Assembly: GCA_046350655.1 (NCBI GenBank) | Contig: JAXMAB010000008.1 | Span: 1 to 64,000 of the forward strand | Reading direction: 5' to 3' | Origin: JAEUHO01 sp046350655 | GTDB taxonomy: Bacteria; Planctomycetota; PLA2; JAEUHO01 | Length of the DNA: 64,000 nucleotides | Shown here: positions 25,527-35,203 of the stretch, piece by piece | Numbering within the stretch: position 1 is the first letter of the stretch | How the letters are laid out: the number at the start of each line of letters is the position of its first letter | Made by a program: the position numbers and the translations under genes | Notes under the pieces: generated by a model | The model's database searches: none | Seen by the model: only the letters and a program-made list of their open reading frames with translations | Told to the model about the DNA's origin: nothing

Positions 25527-27867
25527 TCAGCGCCGGCCGTAGCCGCCGCCCCCCGCCGCCGCCACGGCCGCCGCGGCCACCGCCGCCGCCGCCGCCACGA
25601 CCGCCGCGGCCACCGCCGCCGCCGTACCCGCCGCCGTCGCGGCGCGGCCCGCGGTCGTCGCCCATCGGACGATCACCGCCGCCCTCGCCGCCGTCCCGGA
25701 AGCCGTCGCCGCCGCCCTCGGGCGGGCCGTCGGCCTCGGCCGACACCGGCGGCGCCGCGGAGAGACCCTTCTCGATGAGCGCGGCCTTGCGCGAGAGCTT
25801 CACGCGGCCCTGCTCGTCGATCCGGATCACCTTGACCAGCGTCATGTCGCCCATGTTGAGGACGTCGGTGACGCGGCCCACGTAGCCGTCGGCCAGCTCG
25901 GAGATGTGGCACATCCCCTCGAGGCCCGGCTGCAGCTCGATGAAGGCGCCGAAGTCCTTCACCGACACGACCTTGCCGTTGTAGATCTTCCCGAGCTCGG
26001 CCTCGACCGAGATCATCTCGACCTGCTCGCGCGCCCGGGCGAGCGACTCGCCGTCGGCGGCGTAGATGCGGACGACGCCCGCGTCGTCCACCTCGATCTT
26101 CGCGCCCGTCTCCTCCTGGATGCGGCGGATGTTCTTGCCGCCGGGGCCGATGAGCATGCCGATCTTGTCGGGGCGGATGTTGACCGTCTCGACGCGCGGC
26201 GCGTACGGGCTGTACTCGTCGCGGGGCCGCGGCATCGAGGCCAGCATCACCTTGAGCACGTGGATGCGGCCCTCGCGCGCCTGCGCGAGCGCCTGCTGCA
26301 TCAGGGGACGGGGGAGGCCCGTCGTCTTGATGTCCATCTGCAGGGCGGTGATGCCGAACTGCGTGCCGGCGACCTTGAAGTCCATGTCGCCCGCGTGGTC
26401 CTCGTCGCCGAGGATGTCGGAGAGGATGGCGACCTTGCCGCCCTCCTCGACGAGGCCCATGGCGACGCCCGCGACGGGCTGGCGGATCTTCACGCCGGCG
26501 TCCATCAGCGCGAGCGTCCCGCCGCACACCGTGGCCATCGACGACGAACCGTTCGACATCAGGATGTCGGACACGATCCGCAGCGTGTACGGGAACGACG
26601 AGTCGTCGGGGAGCACCGCGGCGAGCGCGCGCTCGGCCAGGGCGCCGTGCCCGATCTCGCGGCGGCTGGGGCCGCGGATGGGGCGGGTCTCGCCGACCGA
26701 CATCGGCGGGAAGTTGTAGTGCAGGTAGTACTTGCGGCGCGCCTCGACGGTGTTGAGGCCGTCGACGATCTTCTCGTCGTCCGCGGTGCCGAGCGTCGCG
26801 GCCACGAGGGCCTGCGTCTCGCCGCGCGTGAAGAGCGCCGAGCCGTGCGCGCGGGGGAGGACGCCGACCTCGATCGTGATCGGGCGGATGTCCGTGGCCT
26901 TGCGGCCGTCCACGCGCTTGTCCGCGAGCGCGGCCTGGCGGATGAGGATCCGCTCGACCTCGTGCGTCGCGGCGCCGACGTCGGCGGCCGTGAACTTGCC
27001 CGCGACGGGCACCTTGTTCTCGGTGTCCACGAGCGCGGCCTTGATCGTCTTGCCGACGGCCTTGACGGCCGCCTGGCGGGCGAGCTTGGTCGGCTTGTGC
27101 AGGGCCTCGCGCAGCGGCGCCTCGAAGCCCGCGGTCACCGCGGCGATCGCCGCCGGGTTGACGGGCTTCTCGACGAACGGGACGGCCTTCCAGCCGGTCT
27201 TCTCGCGCAGCTCGCTGATCGCGTCGCAGATGCGCCCGATCACGGCGTGGCCGAAGAAGATCGCCTCGAGCATGACCTCCTCGGACAGCTCGTTGGCGCC
27301 GGCCTCGACCATCGTCACGGCGGCCTTCGTGCCGGCCACGACGAGGTCGAGCGGGCTGTGCTTCATCGTCTCGACGTCGGGGAAGGCGACGAACTCGTCG
27401 CCCTTCATGCCGATGCGGACCGCGCCCAGGGGGCCGAGGAACGGCATCGCCGACAGCGAGAGCGCGGCGCTCGCCGCGATCACCGACAGGACGTCGGGGT
27501 CGTTCGTCTGGTCGTACGAGACCACGAACGTCTGCACCTGCACGTCGTCCTTGAAGCCCTCGGGCCACAGCGGACGGATCGGCCGGTCCGCCATGCGCAT
27601 CGTGAGGATCTCGCGCTGGCTCGGCGGGCCCTCGCGCTTCATGAAGCCGCCCGGGATCTTGCCGGACGCGTACGTCTTCTCGCGATAGTCGATCGTCAGC
27701 GGGAAGAAGTCGGTGCCCTCGCGCGGCGTGCCGGTGCTGGCGCCGGAGAGGACGATCGTGTCGCCGAGGCGGACCGTCGCGGCGCCCGCCGCGAGCAGCG
27801 CCAGACGCCCGGTCTCGATGATGAGTGACTTGCCCCCGACGTCGAGGGCGACCTGTTGAACGGCCAC
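25527..27867 (-). CDS. pnp: polyribonucleotide nucleotidyltransferase, frameshifted at the C terminus
   Basis: PNPase, the phosphorolytic 3'-5' exoribonuclease and degradosome core. Two RNase PH domains surround a helical linker; FTRGETQAL, the catalytic SDILGDEDHAGDMDF segment, the KH domain (IGMLIGPGGKNIRRI) and S1 domain (GKIYNGKVVSVKDFGAF) are present. After S1 a Gly/Arg-rich RNA-binding tail follows. The raw frame runs on to 25153, but removing one base from the six-C run at 25549-25554 ends the protein naturally at GYGRR, just before the terminator. The ATG has AGGAGG upstream and lies 8 nt after rpsO. Confidence 0.95.
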
Positions 27868-27875
27868 GGAACCTC

Positions 27876-28145
27876 CTACCTACGGATGCCGAGACGGGTG
27901 ATCAGCGCCTGGTAGCCGGAGGCGTCCGTACGGGCGAGATAGCGCAGCAGCGCGGAGCGCTTGCCGACCATCTTCAAGAGCCCACGACGGGTGTGAAAGT
28001 CCTTCGGCGCACCCTTGAGGTGCTCCGTGAGGTGCCGGATGCGCTCCGTGAGGACCGCGATCTGCACCTGGGAGGAGCCCGTGTCGTTCTCGTGAACGCG
28101 GGCCGCCTGGATCACTTCCGTCTTCTTCTTCGGATCGAGGGGCAT
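27876..28145 (-). CDS. rpsO: 30S ribosomal protein S15
   Basis: 89 aa, exactly the family length. It binds the central domain of 16S rRNA early in 30S assembly. Sequence typical throughout: VHENDTGSSQVQIAVLTERI, HLKGAPKDFHTRRGLLKMVG and the C terminus ITRLGIRR. AGGAGGT precedes the ATG. rpsO followed by pnp is a widely conserved operon. Confidence 0.98.
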   Translation of the reverse strand: MPLDPKKKTEVIQAARVHENDTGSSQVQIAVLTERIRHLTEHLKGAPKDFHTRRGLLKMVGKRSALLRYLARTDASGYQALITRLGIRR

Positions 28146-28242
28146 GTGCCCACCTCCTGCCACCGGCGGGCGAGTCGTGCGACGAGCACGACAAGCACCG
28201 CGGTCATCGGCTTGAAACTGTGAAGTTGAACGGGGGAGGGTA
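28146..28242 (-). promoter_or_regulatory. rpsO promoter and structured leader
   Basis: A TACCCT -10 on the minus strand (28237-28242) gives a leader of about 85 nt. It contains the perfect hairpin GTCGTGC/GCACGAC (28174-28192) and then AGGAGG. S15 represses its own translation through leader structures in several phyla, so this hairpin is a candidate; the family of fold cannot be told by eye. Confidence 0.45.
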
Positions 28243-28321
28243 CGACCGCGGCCCGCCCCTGTCGCCCATATCCGGACAGCCCCCCCGGCGCGCGCGACCC
28301 CGTCCCGACCGCGCCGCGCGC

Positions 28322-28336
28322 CGGGCCTCGGGTCCC
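28322..28336 (-). repeat. degenerate GCGAGGCCCG repeat copy
   Basis: CGGGCCTCGGGTCCC, one base off the consensus, just past the ruvX stop. Confidence 0.5.
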
Positions 28337-28348
28337 GGGGCCCGGGGG

Positions 28349-28885
28349 TCAGTCCCCCGGCCGATCGTCGTCGGGGGCGCGGTCGCCGCCGTCGGCGCCG
28401 TCCGGCGCGTCGTCCGGGGGGAGGGGCTCGTCGTCCGCCGACGCGAGGCCCGGCGGGGGGCGGCGGTCGAGGTCGTCGAGCCACGTCCGCAGCAGGCCCA
28501 TGGCGACGCGCTGGTCCACGAGGCCGCCCTTGCGCGCCTTCTCGAGGGAGCCGCCGCCGGCGCGGAGGTCGTCCTCGGCGGCCCACGACGAGAGGCCCTC
28601 GTCGACGTACGCGACGGGCACGCCGAGGGCGCGCCCGAGCGCGTCGCCGAACGCGCGCGCCTCCGCGGACATCTCGGAGGGCCGTCCGTCGGCGTGGAGC
28701 GGGAGGCCGACGACCAGGCGGGTCGCCCGGGCCTCGCGCAGCACCGCCGCCACGCCGGCGACGGCGTCGGCGCCGTCCGCGCGGACGAAGGTCGGCAGCC
28801 CGCGCACGGTGATGCCGAGGGGGTCGCAGACCGCGAGGCCCACGCGCCGGCGGCCGTAGTCCACCGCGGCGACGCGGCCGATCAC
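28349..28885 (-). CDS. ruvX: RuvX/YqgF-family nuclease
   Basis: 178 aa. RNase H-like fold: the first acidic strand is VAAVDYGRRRVGLAV, then RLVVGLPLHADG and AYVDEGLSSWAAE, and a late conserved Asp in GGLVDQRVAMGLL. YqgF proteins process pre-16S rRNA 5' ends in E. coli and have been proposed as Holliday-junction resolvases. The C terminus carries an acidic low-complexity tail (about 35 residues, Asp/Pro-rich) not usual for the family. It follows manC by 13 nt. Confidence 0.9.
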   Translation of the reverse strand: MIGRVAAVDYGRRRVGLAVCDPLGITVRGLPTFVRADGADAVAGVAAVLREARATRLVVGLPLHADGRPSEMSAEARAFGDALGRALGVPVAYVDEGLSSWAAEDDLRAGGGSLEKARKGGLVDQRVAMGLLRTWLDDLDRRPPPGLASADDEPLPPDDAPDGADGGDRAPDDDRPGD

Positions 28886-28898
28886 GGGCGCGCCCCGC

Positions 28899-29993
28899 TC
28901 ACGAGACGAGGCCGTCGCTCCCGCGGCGCAGCAGCTCGTCGTGGATCCTGCGCACGTCCTCGCCGCGGCCGCGGCGCGCGACGAGCAACGCGTCCTTCGT
29001 CCGCACCACGACGAGGTCGGTGACCCCGAGGAGGGCGACGGTGGTCCCGTCCTCCGTGCGCACGAAGCAGTCGGTGGCGTCCACCGCGACGGTGCCCGCG
29101 GGGGCGACGTTGCCCGCGGCGTCCGGCGTCGCGTGGCGCGCGACGGCGTCCCACGAGCCGAGGTCGTCCCAGTCGAAGGAGGCCGCGAGGACCTCGAGGT
29201 CCTTCGCCTTCTCCATGACGGCGTAGTCCACGGAGATCGACGGGACCGCGCGGTAGGCCGCCGCCACCTTCGCCGGCGACGGGCGCGCCGACGCGCGCAC
29301 CGGGGCGAACGCGGCCGCGCCCTCCGGGAACGCGACGTCCATGGCGGCCAGGAAGGCGTCCGGGCGGAACGCGAAGGTCCCGAGGTTCCACAGGAACCGG
29401 CCGCTCTTGACGTAGCGGTTCGCGGCGGGCCGCGGCGGCTTCTCGACGAACCGCGTGACGGCGTACACCTCGCCGCCCGCGGCCTCGGCGCGCGCCTCGC
29501 CGACCTCGAGGTAGCCGTAGCCCGTCGCGGGGAACGTCGGGCGGAGGCCGAGGGTGAGGATGCGGCCCGTCGCCGCGGCGCGGTCGAGCATGCCGCGCAC
29601 CGCGAGCCGCCACGCGCCCTCGGGCGCGACGTGGTGGTCGCTCGGGACCACCGCGACGGCGCCGCGCGCGCCCGCGCGCGCGACCTCGATGGCCGTCCAG
29701 GCGAGGGCGGCCGCGGTGTTCCGGGGCTGCGGCTCGAGCAGGAAGCGGCGCCGCGCGCGCGCGGGCAGCAGGCGCGCGAGCGTCGGGCCGAGGGCCTTGC
29801 TCGCGACGACCCACGGGCCGTCGGCGTCGCACAGCGGGACCGCGCGGTCGTACGTCGCGCGGACGAGCGGCCGCGGGTCGTCGCCGTCGAGCGGGAGGAC
29901 CTGCTTCGGACGCGAGGCCCGGCCGACGGGCCAGAACCGCGTGCCCTTGCCGCCCGCGAGGACGGCGACGTGGTGGGGGGCGGGTGCGCTCAC
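28899..29993 (-). CDS. manC: mannose-1-phosphate guanylyltransferase
   Basis: 364 aa, the single-domain type without a C-terminal isomerase cupin. It makes GDP-mannose from GTP and mannose-1-phosphate for polysaccharides. The nucleotide motif AGGKGTRFWPVGRASRPKQ, VPSDHHV, FVEKP, LWNLGTFAFRPDAFL and SVDYAVMEKA are all present. The GTG start has CACCAT six bases upstream, a weak version of the local leaderless -10. A repeat core GGACGCGAGGCCCG (29908-29921) lies inside the N-terminal coding part. Confidence 0.92.
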   Translation of the reverse strand: MSAPAPHHVAVLAGGKGTRFWPVGRASRPKQVLPLDGDDPRPLVRATYDRAVPLCDADGPWVVASKALGPTLARLLPARARRRFLLEPQPRNTAAALAWTAIEVARAGARGAVAVVPSDHHVAPEGAWRLAVRGMLDRAAATGRILTLGLRPTFPATGYGYLEVGEARAEAAGGEVYAVTRFVEKPPRPAANRYVKSGRFLWNLGTFAFRPDAFLAAMDVAFPEGAAAFAPVRASARPSPAKVAAAYRAVPSISVDYAVMEKAKDLEVLAASFDWDDLGSWDAVARHATPDAAGNVAPAGTVAVDATDCFVRTEDGTTVALLGVTDLVVVRTKDALLVARRGRGEDVRRIHDELLRRGSDGLVS

Positions 29994-30048
29994 GCGCCCA
30001 TGGTGCCCGGGCGCGCGGCGCGGGCCAAGGGCGGGGCCGCTCGCGGGG

Positions 30049-33000
30049 TCAGCGGAACCAGCGCGGGATGCGGCGCGAGGTCGTCGCCGAGAACGGGACG
30101 GGGACCGGCTCCGGCGCGGGGTGGCGCGGCCCGAGGAAGGGGAACGGGTCGAGCACGGGCTTGGCGGTCGCGACCGGGCCCCGGATCCGGACGACGTACA
30201 GCGGGTCCTCGCGGAACACGCCCAGCACGTCGCCGAGCCCCGGCAGCTGCAGGGCGCCGGGGAGCAGCAGGCTCTTCAGGAACTGCGGGGCCAGCGTGAG
30301 GTCGAGGGTGCCCGCGAAGTCGTAGACGCCCTGGCCCTCCATCTCGAAGAGCGGGCCCGCGAGCACGAGCCGGTCGGCGAGGAGCCGCTCGTGGTCGATC
30401 CGGAACGCGAGGTCGGCGCGCGTGAAGCGCGGCTTGCGCGTGTCGGGGAACAGGCTCCCGAGGAGCGCGGGGAGGCTCGCGACCGGCGGCAGCTCGCCGA
30501 GGTCGGCGTCGCACACCTGCACCGTGCCGCGGGCGAGCAGGTCGTCGAACTCGCCCGTCGGGCTCTCGAAGTCGACGTGGGCGGCGACGGTGCCGGAGAC
30601 CTCGAGCGTCGGGGCGATGTCGCCCCGGAGCGCGTCGAGCGACACGCCCGCGGCGTCGAGGACGCCCTCGAAGGCGACGGGCGCGCGCGTGTGCACCGCC
30701 ACGTGGCCCGTGAGGCGGCCGCCGTAGAAGCCCGCCTCGAACGGCGCCGCCGTGAGGATGCCGTCGGCGTAGCGGACCGGGACGACGACCCCCGTCAACG
30801 CGAGGCCCGCGACGCGCGCGTGGTCGAGGCGCAGCGTGCCCGTCGCGGACGCCGCGTCGCCGAGGACGAGGCGCTCGATCTCCACGACGCCCGACGTCTC
30901 CTCGAGGCGCGTGCCGACGTCGAGGTCGAGGCCGCGGAGGAGGAGGCGGCCCCTCACCTCGCGGCCCCCGCGCGCGTCCGCGGCCGTGACGACGATCGGC
31001 GAGAGCTCGACGAGGCCGCGGGGCGCGCCGCCCGGCGGCGCCTTCGGGCGCGCGGTGAGGCCGAGCGCGCCGCGGACCGTGAGGCCGCCGCGCTCGTCCA
31101 CGTCCACCTCGAGGCTCGGGGCCTGCAGCAGGCGGTCGCGGGTCGCGTCGGCGAAGGTCGCGCGGAGCGACGCGGGCAGCAGGCCGAGGAGCTCGGGGGT
31201 CACGGCGAGGTCGGTCATCCGCGCCGACAGGCGGCCCTCGATGCCGGCCGGGCCGTACCGGCCCTTGGGGATCGAGAGGCGGAGGCCGGAGCCCTCGAGC
31301 GAGAGGTCCTCCATCCGCACGTCGTCGCCGTCCACGGAGAAGCCGCCGCGCACGGCGACGCGGAGGTCGCCGACGCGCGCCTCGAGCTCGGCGTTGCGCA
31401 CGGTCACCGCGGCGGTGAGCTCGCAGTCCGGGCTCGCCGGGTCGCGGCGCAGCCGCAGCGCCAGGTCGAGGTGGCCCGTGGGCGCGATGGTGACGCCCTC
31501 GGGGAAGATCGGGTCGCACGGCGACGCGCGCTGGATCGCGGTGAGCAGGCCCCGCGTGACCGCGATGTGCTGCGTGTCCACGCGCAGGTCCCAGCGCCCC
31601 TTGGCGCCGGCCGCGATCGTGCCGGCGATCGTGATGGGGGCGCGGCCGACGTGCCCGCGCAGCGCGAGGAGCTCGGCGTCCCCGCCGACGACGCGCATCC
31701 CGCCCGTGAGGCCGGCGACGTCGAGGCCCGTGTCGGCCGTGTCGCCGCCCAGGCGGATCGCGGCGTCGCGCAGCGTCACGTCCCACCGCGAGGGCCCGGG
31801 GTCGTCGCCCGCCGGCAGGTCGGCGACGACGTCGACGGTCCCGCGCGGGCGGAGGAAGGCCCACGTGTCGCCGAGCGCGCCCTTGCCCGCCTCGCTCGCC
31901 TTCACCGCCGCCTCGAGGTCGCCCTCGATGCGCGCGCCGCGCGCGCCGACGCGGACGCGGCCGCGGTGCGCGTGCTCGTCGATGACGGCGTCCACGGTCA
32001 CGTCGGCCCCCGCCGCGCGCCCCTTCGCGCGGACGTCGAAACGACGGCCGCGGCCCGTGCCGTCCGCGAGCCGCGGCCGCACGAGCGACACGCGCGCGTC
32101 GAGCTGCCTGAGCTCGAGCGGGAACGGCGCGTACCGGAAGCGCTCGTCGACGAGGTCGACGTCGAGCTCGACGGCCGCGGCCCGGTCCGCGTGCGCGGTC
32201 TTCAGCACGTCGACCACGAGCCGGTCCACGGTCCCGATGGGCCGGAACTTGTCGAGGAAGCCCGCGAACGTGCTGCCCTCGACGGCGGCCTCGAGGTCGG
32301 CGTCGACCGGGATCTGCGTGGCCTCGATGGTCAGCGCCACCTCGGTGTCGCCGTCGCCCCAGCGGACGAACCCCGTCGGCCCGCCGGTCCGCGACCGCTC
32401 GTCGGCGCCGCGCACGCGGATCCGCGCGCCGCGGTGCCGGCCCTCGATCGCGTCGAACCGCACCTCGCCCGGCGTCACGGTCACGCGGCCGAAGCAGTGC
32501 TCCGCCGCGTACGGGAAGCCGTCGCGCATGGGCCGGCCCGACGGCGTGCGCTCGCCCTTCATCGGCTTGCCGAGGTAGACGAACGTCGCGTCGATCAGGT
32601 CGACGACGGCCTCGTACCGGAACGGGCCGCCGTGGTCCTTGCGCAGCGTCACGAGGACGTCGGCCCGCCCCGCGGCGGAGAACTCCTCGCGGATCTCGTC
32701 GCCCACGGGCCCGAGCGCCGCGAGCAGCGCCGGGTCGTCGAGCCGGAGGCCCTCGATGCGCAGGTCGAGGTCGACGAGCTCGCCGCCGTCCTCGACGCGG
32801 CCCTGCGCGCGCACCTCCGCGCCGGCGAGCGACGTCGAGAGCCGGCGGATGTCGATGCGGTTGCCCGAGAGCTCGAGCGAGAGGTCGATCTTCCCGAACA
32901 GCTCGTTGATCTGCTCGCGGGTGCGCGCGTCGATGGTCTCGGCGCCCGGCACCGCGCCGATGTCGAGGCGCACCGTGCCCTCGAACCGCGGGAACACGCG

Positions 33001-33807
33001 GACGCGGCCGGCCTCGACGTCCGGGTCGCGCGTGACGCGGACGGCGAGCTTGTGGGGCCCCTCCGCGAGCCGCTGCCCCTCCACGCGCGCCAGGAGCTCC
33101 GGCGCGAGCACCGCCCGGACCTCCGGCGTCAGGAGCAGGCGGTCCCAGAGCGCGAGCACGTCGAACTGGTCCCGCTCGAGGTTCGCCGTGCCCTGGAACG
33201 TGATCTCCTCGTCGCGGGCCATCCCGAGGCCCTGCGGCAGGAACCCGCCCTCGACGCGGACGGTGCCGTCCGGGCCCGGCGTGGCCTTCGCGTGGAACGC
33301 GCCGAGGGTGAGGACGTACCCCGAGCGGAACTTCGCGCTCGCGGCGTGGGCCCGCAGGCGGAACGTGCCGTCCGTCACGACGAGCGTGGGCGGCGGCGCG
33401 GGCCGCGCGCCGTGCTCGGTCGGCGGCTCGAACGGGAAGTCGAGCTCGAGCTCGCCGTCGGCGGTCTCGTGGGTCGAGATCACCGGGCGCACGAGCACCA
33501 CCGACTTCAGCCGCAGCACGCCCGCGGTGATGGCGAGCGGGTCGTGGCGCAGCTCGACCGCCTCGGCCTCGAGGGTCGGCGCCGGGTCGTCCGGCCCCTG
33601 CACGCGGAGCCGCTCGATGCGGACCCCGTCGAGGGGGTGCGCCACGACCCGGCCGTGCGTCAGGTGGGGGCCGAAGATGTCGGTGAGCGCGGCCTCGGCG
33701 AAGGCCTCGAGGCGCGCGGGCTCCGGCCGCAGGACCGTCCGCTGGAAGAAGTACAGGCCGGCCACGAGGGCGGCGAGGAGGACGGGGCGGAGCCAGCGGG
33801 AGAACAC
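30049..33807 (-). CDS. AsmA-like envelope protein (1252 aa)
   Basis: Very long protein with one N-terminal membrane helix (LRPVLLAALVAGLYFF) and the rest periplasmic, rich in beta strands of the type seen in AsmA/TamB/YhdP-like bridges (repeated DVDLVDERF-, GTVDRLVVDV-like segments). Such proteins form hydrophobic grooves thought to move phospholipids toward the outer membrane; this role is inferred. The C-terminal block (TLDLTLAPQFLKSLLLPG) is typical of the AsmA C-terminal domain. GTG start with TAGCAT six bases upstream (33814-33819). Confidence 0.75.
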   Translation of the reverse strand: MFSRWLRPVLLAALVAGLYFFQRTVLRPEPARLEAFAEAALTDIFGPHLTHGRVVAHPLDGVRIERLRVQGPDDPAPTLEAEAVELRHDPLAITAGVLRLKSVVLVRPVISTHETADGELELDFPFEPPTEHGARPAPPPTLVVTDGTFRLRAHAASAKFRSGYVLTLGAFHAKATPGPDGTVRVEGGFLPQGLGMARDEEITFQGTANLERDQFDVLALWDRLLLTPEVRAVLAPELLARVEGQRLAEGPHKLAVRVTRDPDVEAGRVRVFPRFEGTVRLDIGAVPGAETIDARTREQINELFGKIDLSLELSGNRIDIRRLSTSLAGAEVRAQGRVEDGGELVDLDLRIEGLRLDDPALLAALGPVGDEIREEFSAAGRADVLVTLRKDHGGPFRYEAVVDLIDATFVYLGKPMKGERTPSGRPMRDGFPYAAEHCFGRVTVTPGEVRFDAIEGRHRGARIRVRGADERSRTGGPTGFVRWGDGDTEVALTIEATQIPVDADLEAAVEGSTFAGFLDKFRPIGTVDRLVVDVLKTAHADRAAAVELDVDLVDERFRYAPFPLELRQLDARVSLVRPRLADGTGRGRRFDVRAKGRAAGADVTVDAVIDEHAHRGRVRVGARGARIEGDLEAAVKASEAGKGALGDTWAFLRPRGTVDVVADLPAGDDPGPSRWDVTLRDAAIRLGGDTADTGLDVAGLTGGMRVVGGDAELLALRGHVGRAPITIAGTIAAGAKGRWDLRVDTQHIAVTRGLLTAIQRASPCDPIFPEGVTIAPTGHLDLALRLRRDPASPDCELTAAVTVRNAELEARVGDLRVAVRGGFSVDGDDVRMEDLSLEGSGLRLSIPKGRYGPAGIEGRLSARMTDLAVTPELLGLLPASLRATFADATRDRLLQAPSLEVDVDERGGLTVRGALGLTARPKAPPGGAPRGLVELSPIVVTAADARGGREVRGRLLLRGLDLDVGTRLEETSGVVEIERLVLGDAASATGTLRLDHARVAGLALTGVVVPVRYADGILTAAPFEAGFYGGRLTGHVAVHTRAPVAFEGVLDAAGVSLDALRGDIAPTLEVSGTVAAHVDFESPTGEFDDLLARGTVQVCDADLGELPPVASLPALLGSLFPDTRKPRFTRADLAFRIDHERLLADRLVLAGPLFEMEGQGVYDFAGTLDLTLAPQFLKSLLLPGALQLPGLGDVLGVFREDPLYVVRIRGPVATAKPVLDPFPFLGPRHPAPEPVPVPFSATTSRRIPRWFR

Positions 33808-33813
33808 GGGACG

Positions 33814-33819
33814 ATGCTA
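33814..33819 (-). promoter_or_regulatory. -10 TAGCAT, leaderless configuration
   Basis: TAGCAT, then six bases CGTCCC, then the GTG of the AsmA-like gene. Confidence 0.5.
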
Positions 33820-33860
33820 CGGGCGCGCGGGGCGCGTGCCGGGTCGAGGGCCGACCCGGG

Positions 33861-33876
33861 GGGACGGCGAGGCCCG
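33861..33876 (+). repeat. GCGAGGCCCG repeat copy at the alr 3' end
   Basis: GGGACGGCGAGGCCCG, just past the alr stop and upstream of the AsmA-like gene. Confidence 0.6.
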
Positions 33877-33883
33877 GTCGGCG

Positions 33884-35203
33884 TCAGACGCGCCGCGCGG
33901 CGTCCTCGGAGGCCCCCGGCTCGGGGGTCGCGACCGCGGGGCCCTGCCGGTAGGTGCGCGCGACGCGGCGGCCGATGCCGCACAGGATCTCGTACGGGAT
34001 CGTCCCGCACCACGACGCGAGGTCGTGCACCGAGACGCGCTCGTCGCCGTCGCGGCCGACGAGCGTGACCTCGTCGTCCACCTCGACGCCCGGGATCCCG
34101 GTCACGTCCACCATGATGTAGTCCATCGAGACGCGGCCCACGACGGGGGCGCGGCGCCCGCGGACGAGCACGTGCGCCTTGCCGGAGAGGCCCCAGCGGT
34201 ACCCGTCGTTGTAGCCGACGGGGAGCGTCGCGATGCGCGCGCGGCCCGTCGTCGTGTGCGTCCCGCCGTAGCCGATCTTCGCGCCCTTGCGGTGGTCGCG
34301 CAGGTAGACGACCTGCGTCTTCCACGTGAGCGCGGGCTCGTACCCGTCCGCGTCCGCGTGCGGCGCGAGGCCGTACACCGCGAGGCCGGGGCGCACGAGG
34401 TTGAACTCGCCGGGCGCGGCGGCGCCGAGGCCGCCGCTCGCGAGCGCGTGCTTCCAGCGGGGCGAGATGCCCTCCATGCCGAGCACGTCGAGGACGCGGC
34501 GGAAGCGCGCGAGCTGGCGCTCGGTGTCCTTGCGGCCCTCGGGGGTCGCGTGCGCGAGGTGGGTCGCGATCCCCTCGAGCTCGAGGGACGGCGTCCGCTG
34601 GATCTCGCGCGCGAGCGCGGGCGCGCGCTCGGGCGCGCAGCCGAGGCGGCCCATGCCGGTGTCCACCTTCAGGTGCACCTTCACGCGGGCGCCCATCTTC
34701 TCGGCGGCCCGCGCGAGGGCGCGGGCGCGGTGGGCGGTGTGGATCGTGACGGAGATCCCGCCGCGGATCACCTGCTCCATCTCGCCGCGCACGATGGCGC
34801 CGAGGATCAGGATCGGCGCGGTGATGCCCGCGCGGCGCAGCTCGAGCGCCTCCTGCGAGTCGCCCACGCCGAGGGAGGTCACGCCCTGGCCGAGCAGGTG
34901 CCAGGAGACCGGGACCGCGCCGTGGCCGTACGCGTCGGCCTTGACCACGAGCATGACGTCGGAGCCGCCGGCGCGCTCCCGCACGCGGGCGAGGTTGCGC
35001 TCGAGCGCCGACAGGTCGATCTCGGCCCAGGTCCTCGCGTGCAGCACGGGCGAGCGGTCCTCGCGTTGACGTCCACTCCGAGGGTCGGGTGGGGACGTCC
35101 CGGGCTTGAGCGCGTTCCCCGGGGACGGCGCCGGGGCGGCGGCCGCGGGGGCGGGCTCCGGGGCGGCGTCGTCCGGCGGGGGCGGCGGCGGGACCGGGTT
35201 CAC
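33884..35203 (-). CDS. alr: alanine racemase
   Basis: 439 aa. PLP enzyme that makes D-alanine for peptidoglycan. The PLP lysine lies in VVKADAYGHGAV; other marks are VHLKVDTGMGRLG, RPGLAVYGLAPH, KIGYGGTH and the second-domain VSMDYIMVDVTG. Usual length is about 360-380; the extra roughly 60 residues are an Ala/Pro-rich N-terminal tail that follows from the GTG overlapping the tsaB stop (GTGA). A later GTG (SPVLHAR) would give the usual length, so the tail may not be translated. Confidence 0.93.
   Translation of the reverse strand: MNPVPPPPPPDDAAPEPAPAAAAPAPSPGNALKPGTSPPDPRSGRQREDRSPVLHARTWAEIDLSALERNLARVRERAGGSDVMLVVKADAYGHGAVPVSWHLLGQGVTSLGVGDSQEALELRRAGITAPILILGAIVRGEMEQVIRGGISVTIHTAHRARALARAAEKMGARVKVHLKVDTGMGRLGCAPERAPALAREIQRTPSLELEGIATHLAHATPEGRKDTERQLARFRRVLDVLGMEGISPRWKHALASGGLGAAAPGEFNLVRPGLAVYGLAPHADADGYEPALTWKTQVVYLRDHRKGAKIGYGGTHTTTGRARIATLPVGYNDGYRWGLSGKAHVLVRGRRAPVVGRVSMDYIMVDVTGIPGVEVDDEVTLVGRDGDERVSVHDLASWCGTIPYEILCGIGRRVARTYRQGPAVATPEPGASEDAARRV

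Noticed and set aside
29554..34068. A 1504-residue plus-strand protein opposite the AsmA-like gene
   Set aside because: Shadow of a GC-rich gene: low complexity, many Arg/Ala/Asp, no ribosome site, while the opposite strand has a coherent AsmA-like protein and promoter.
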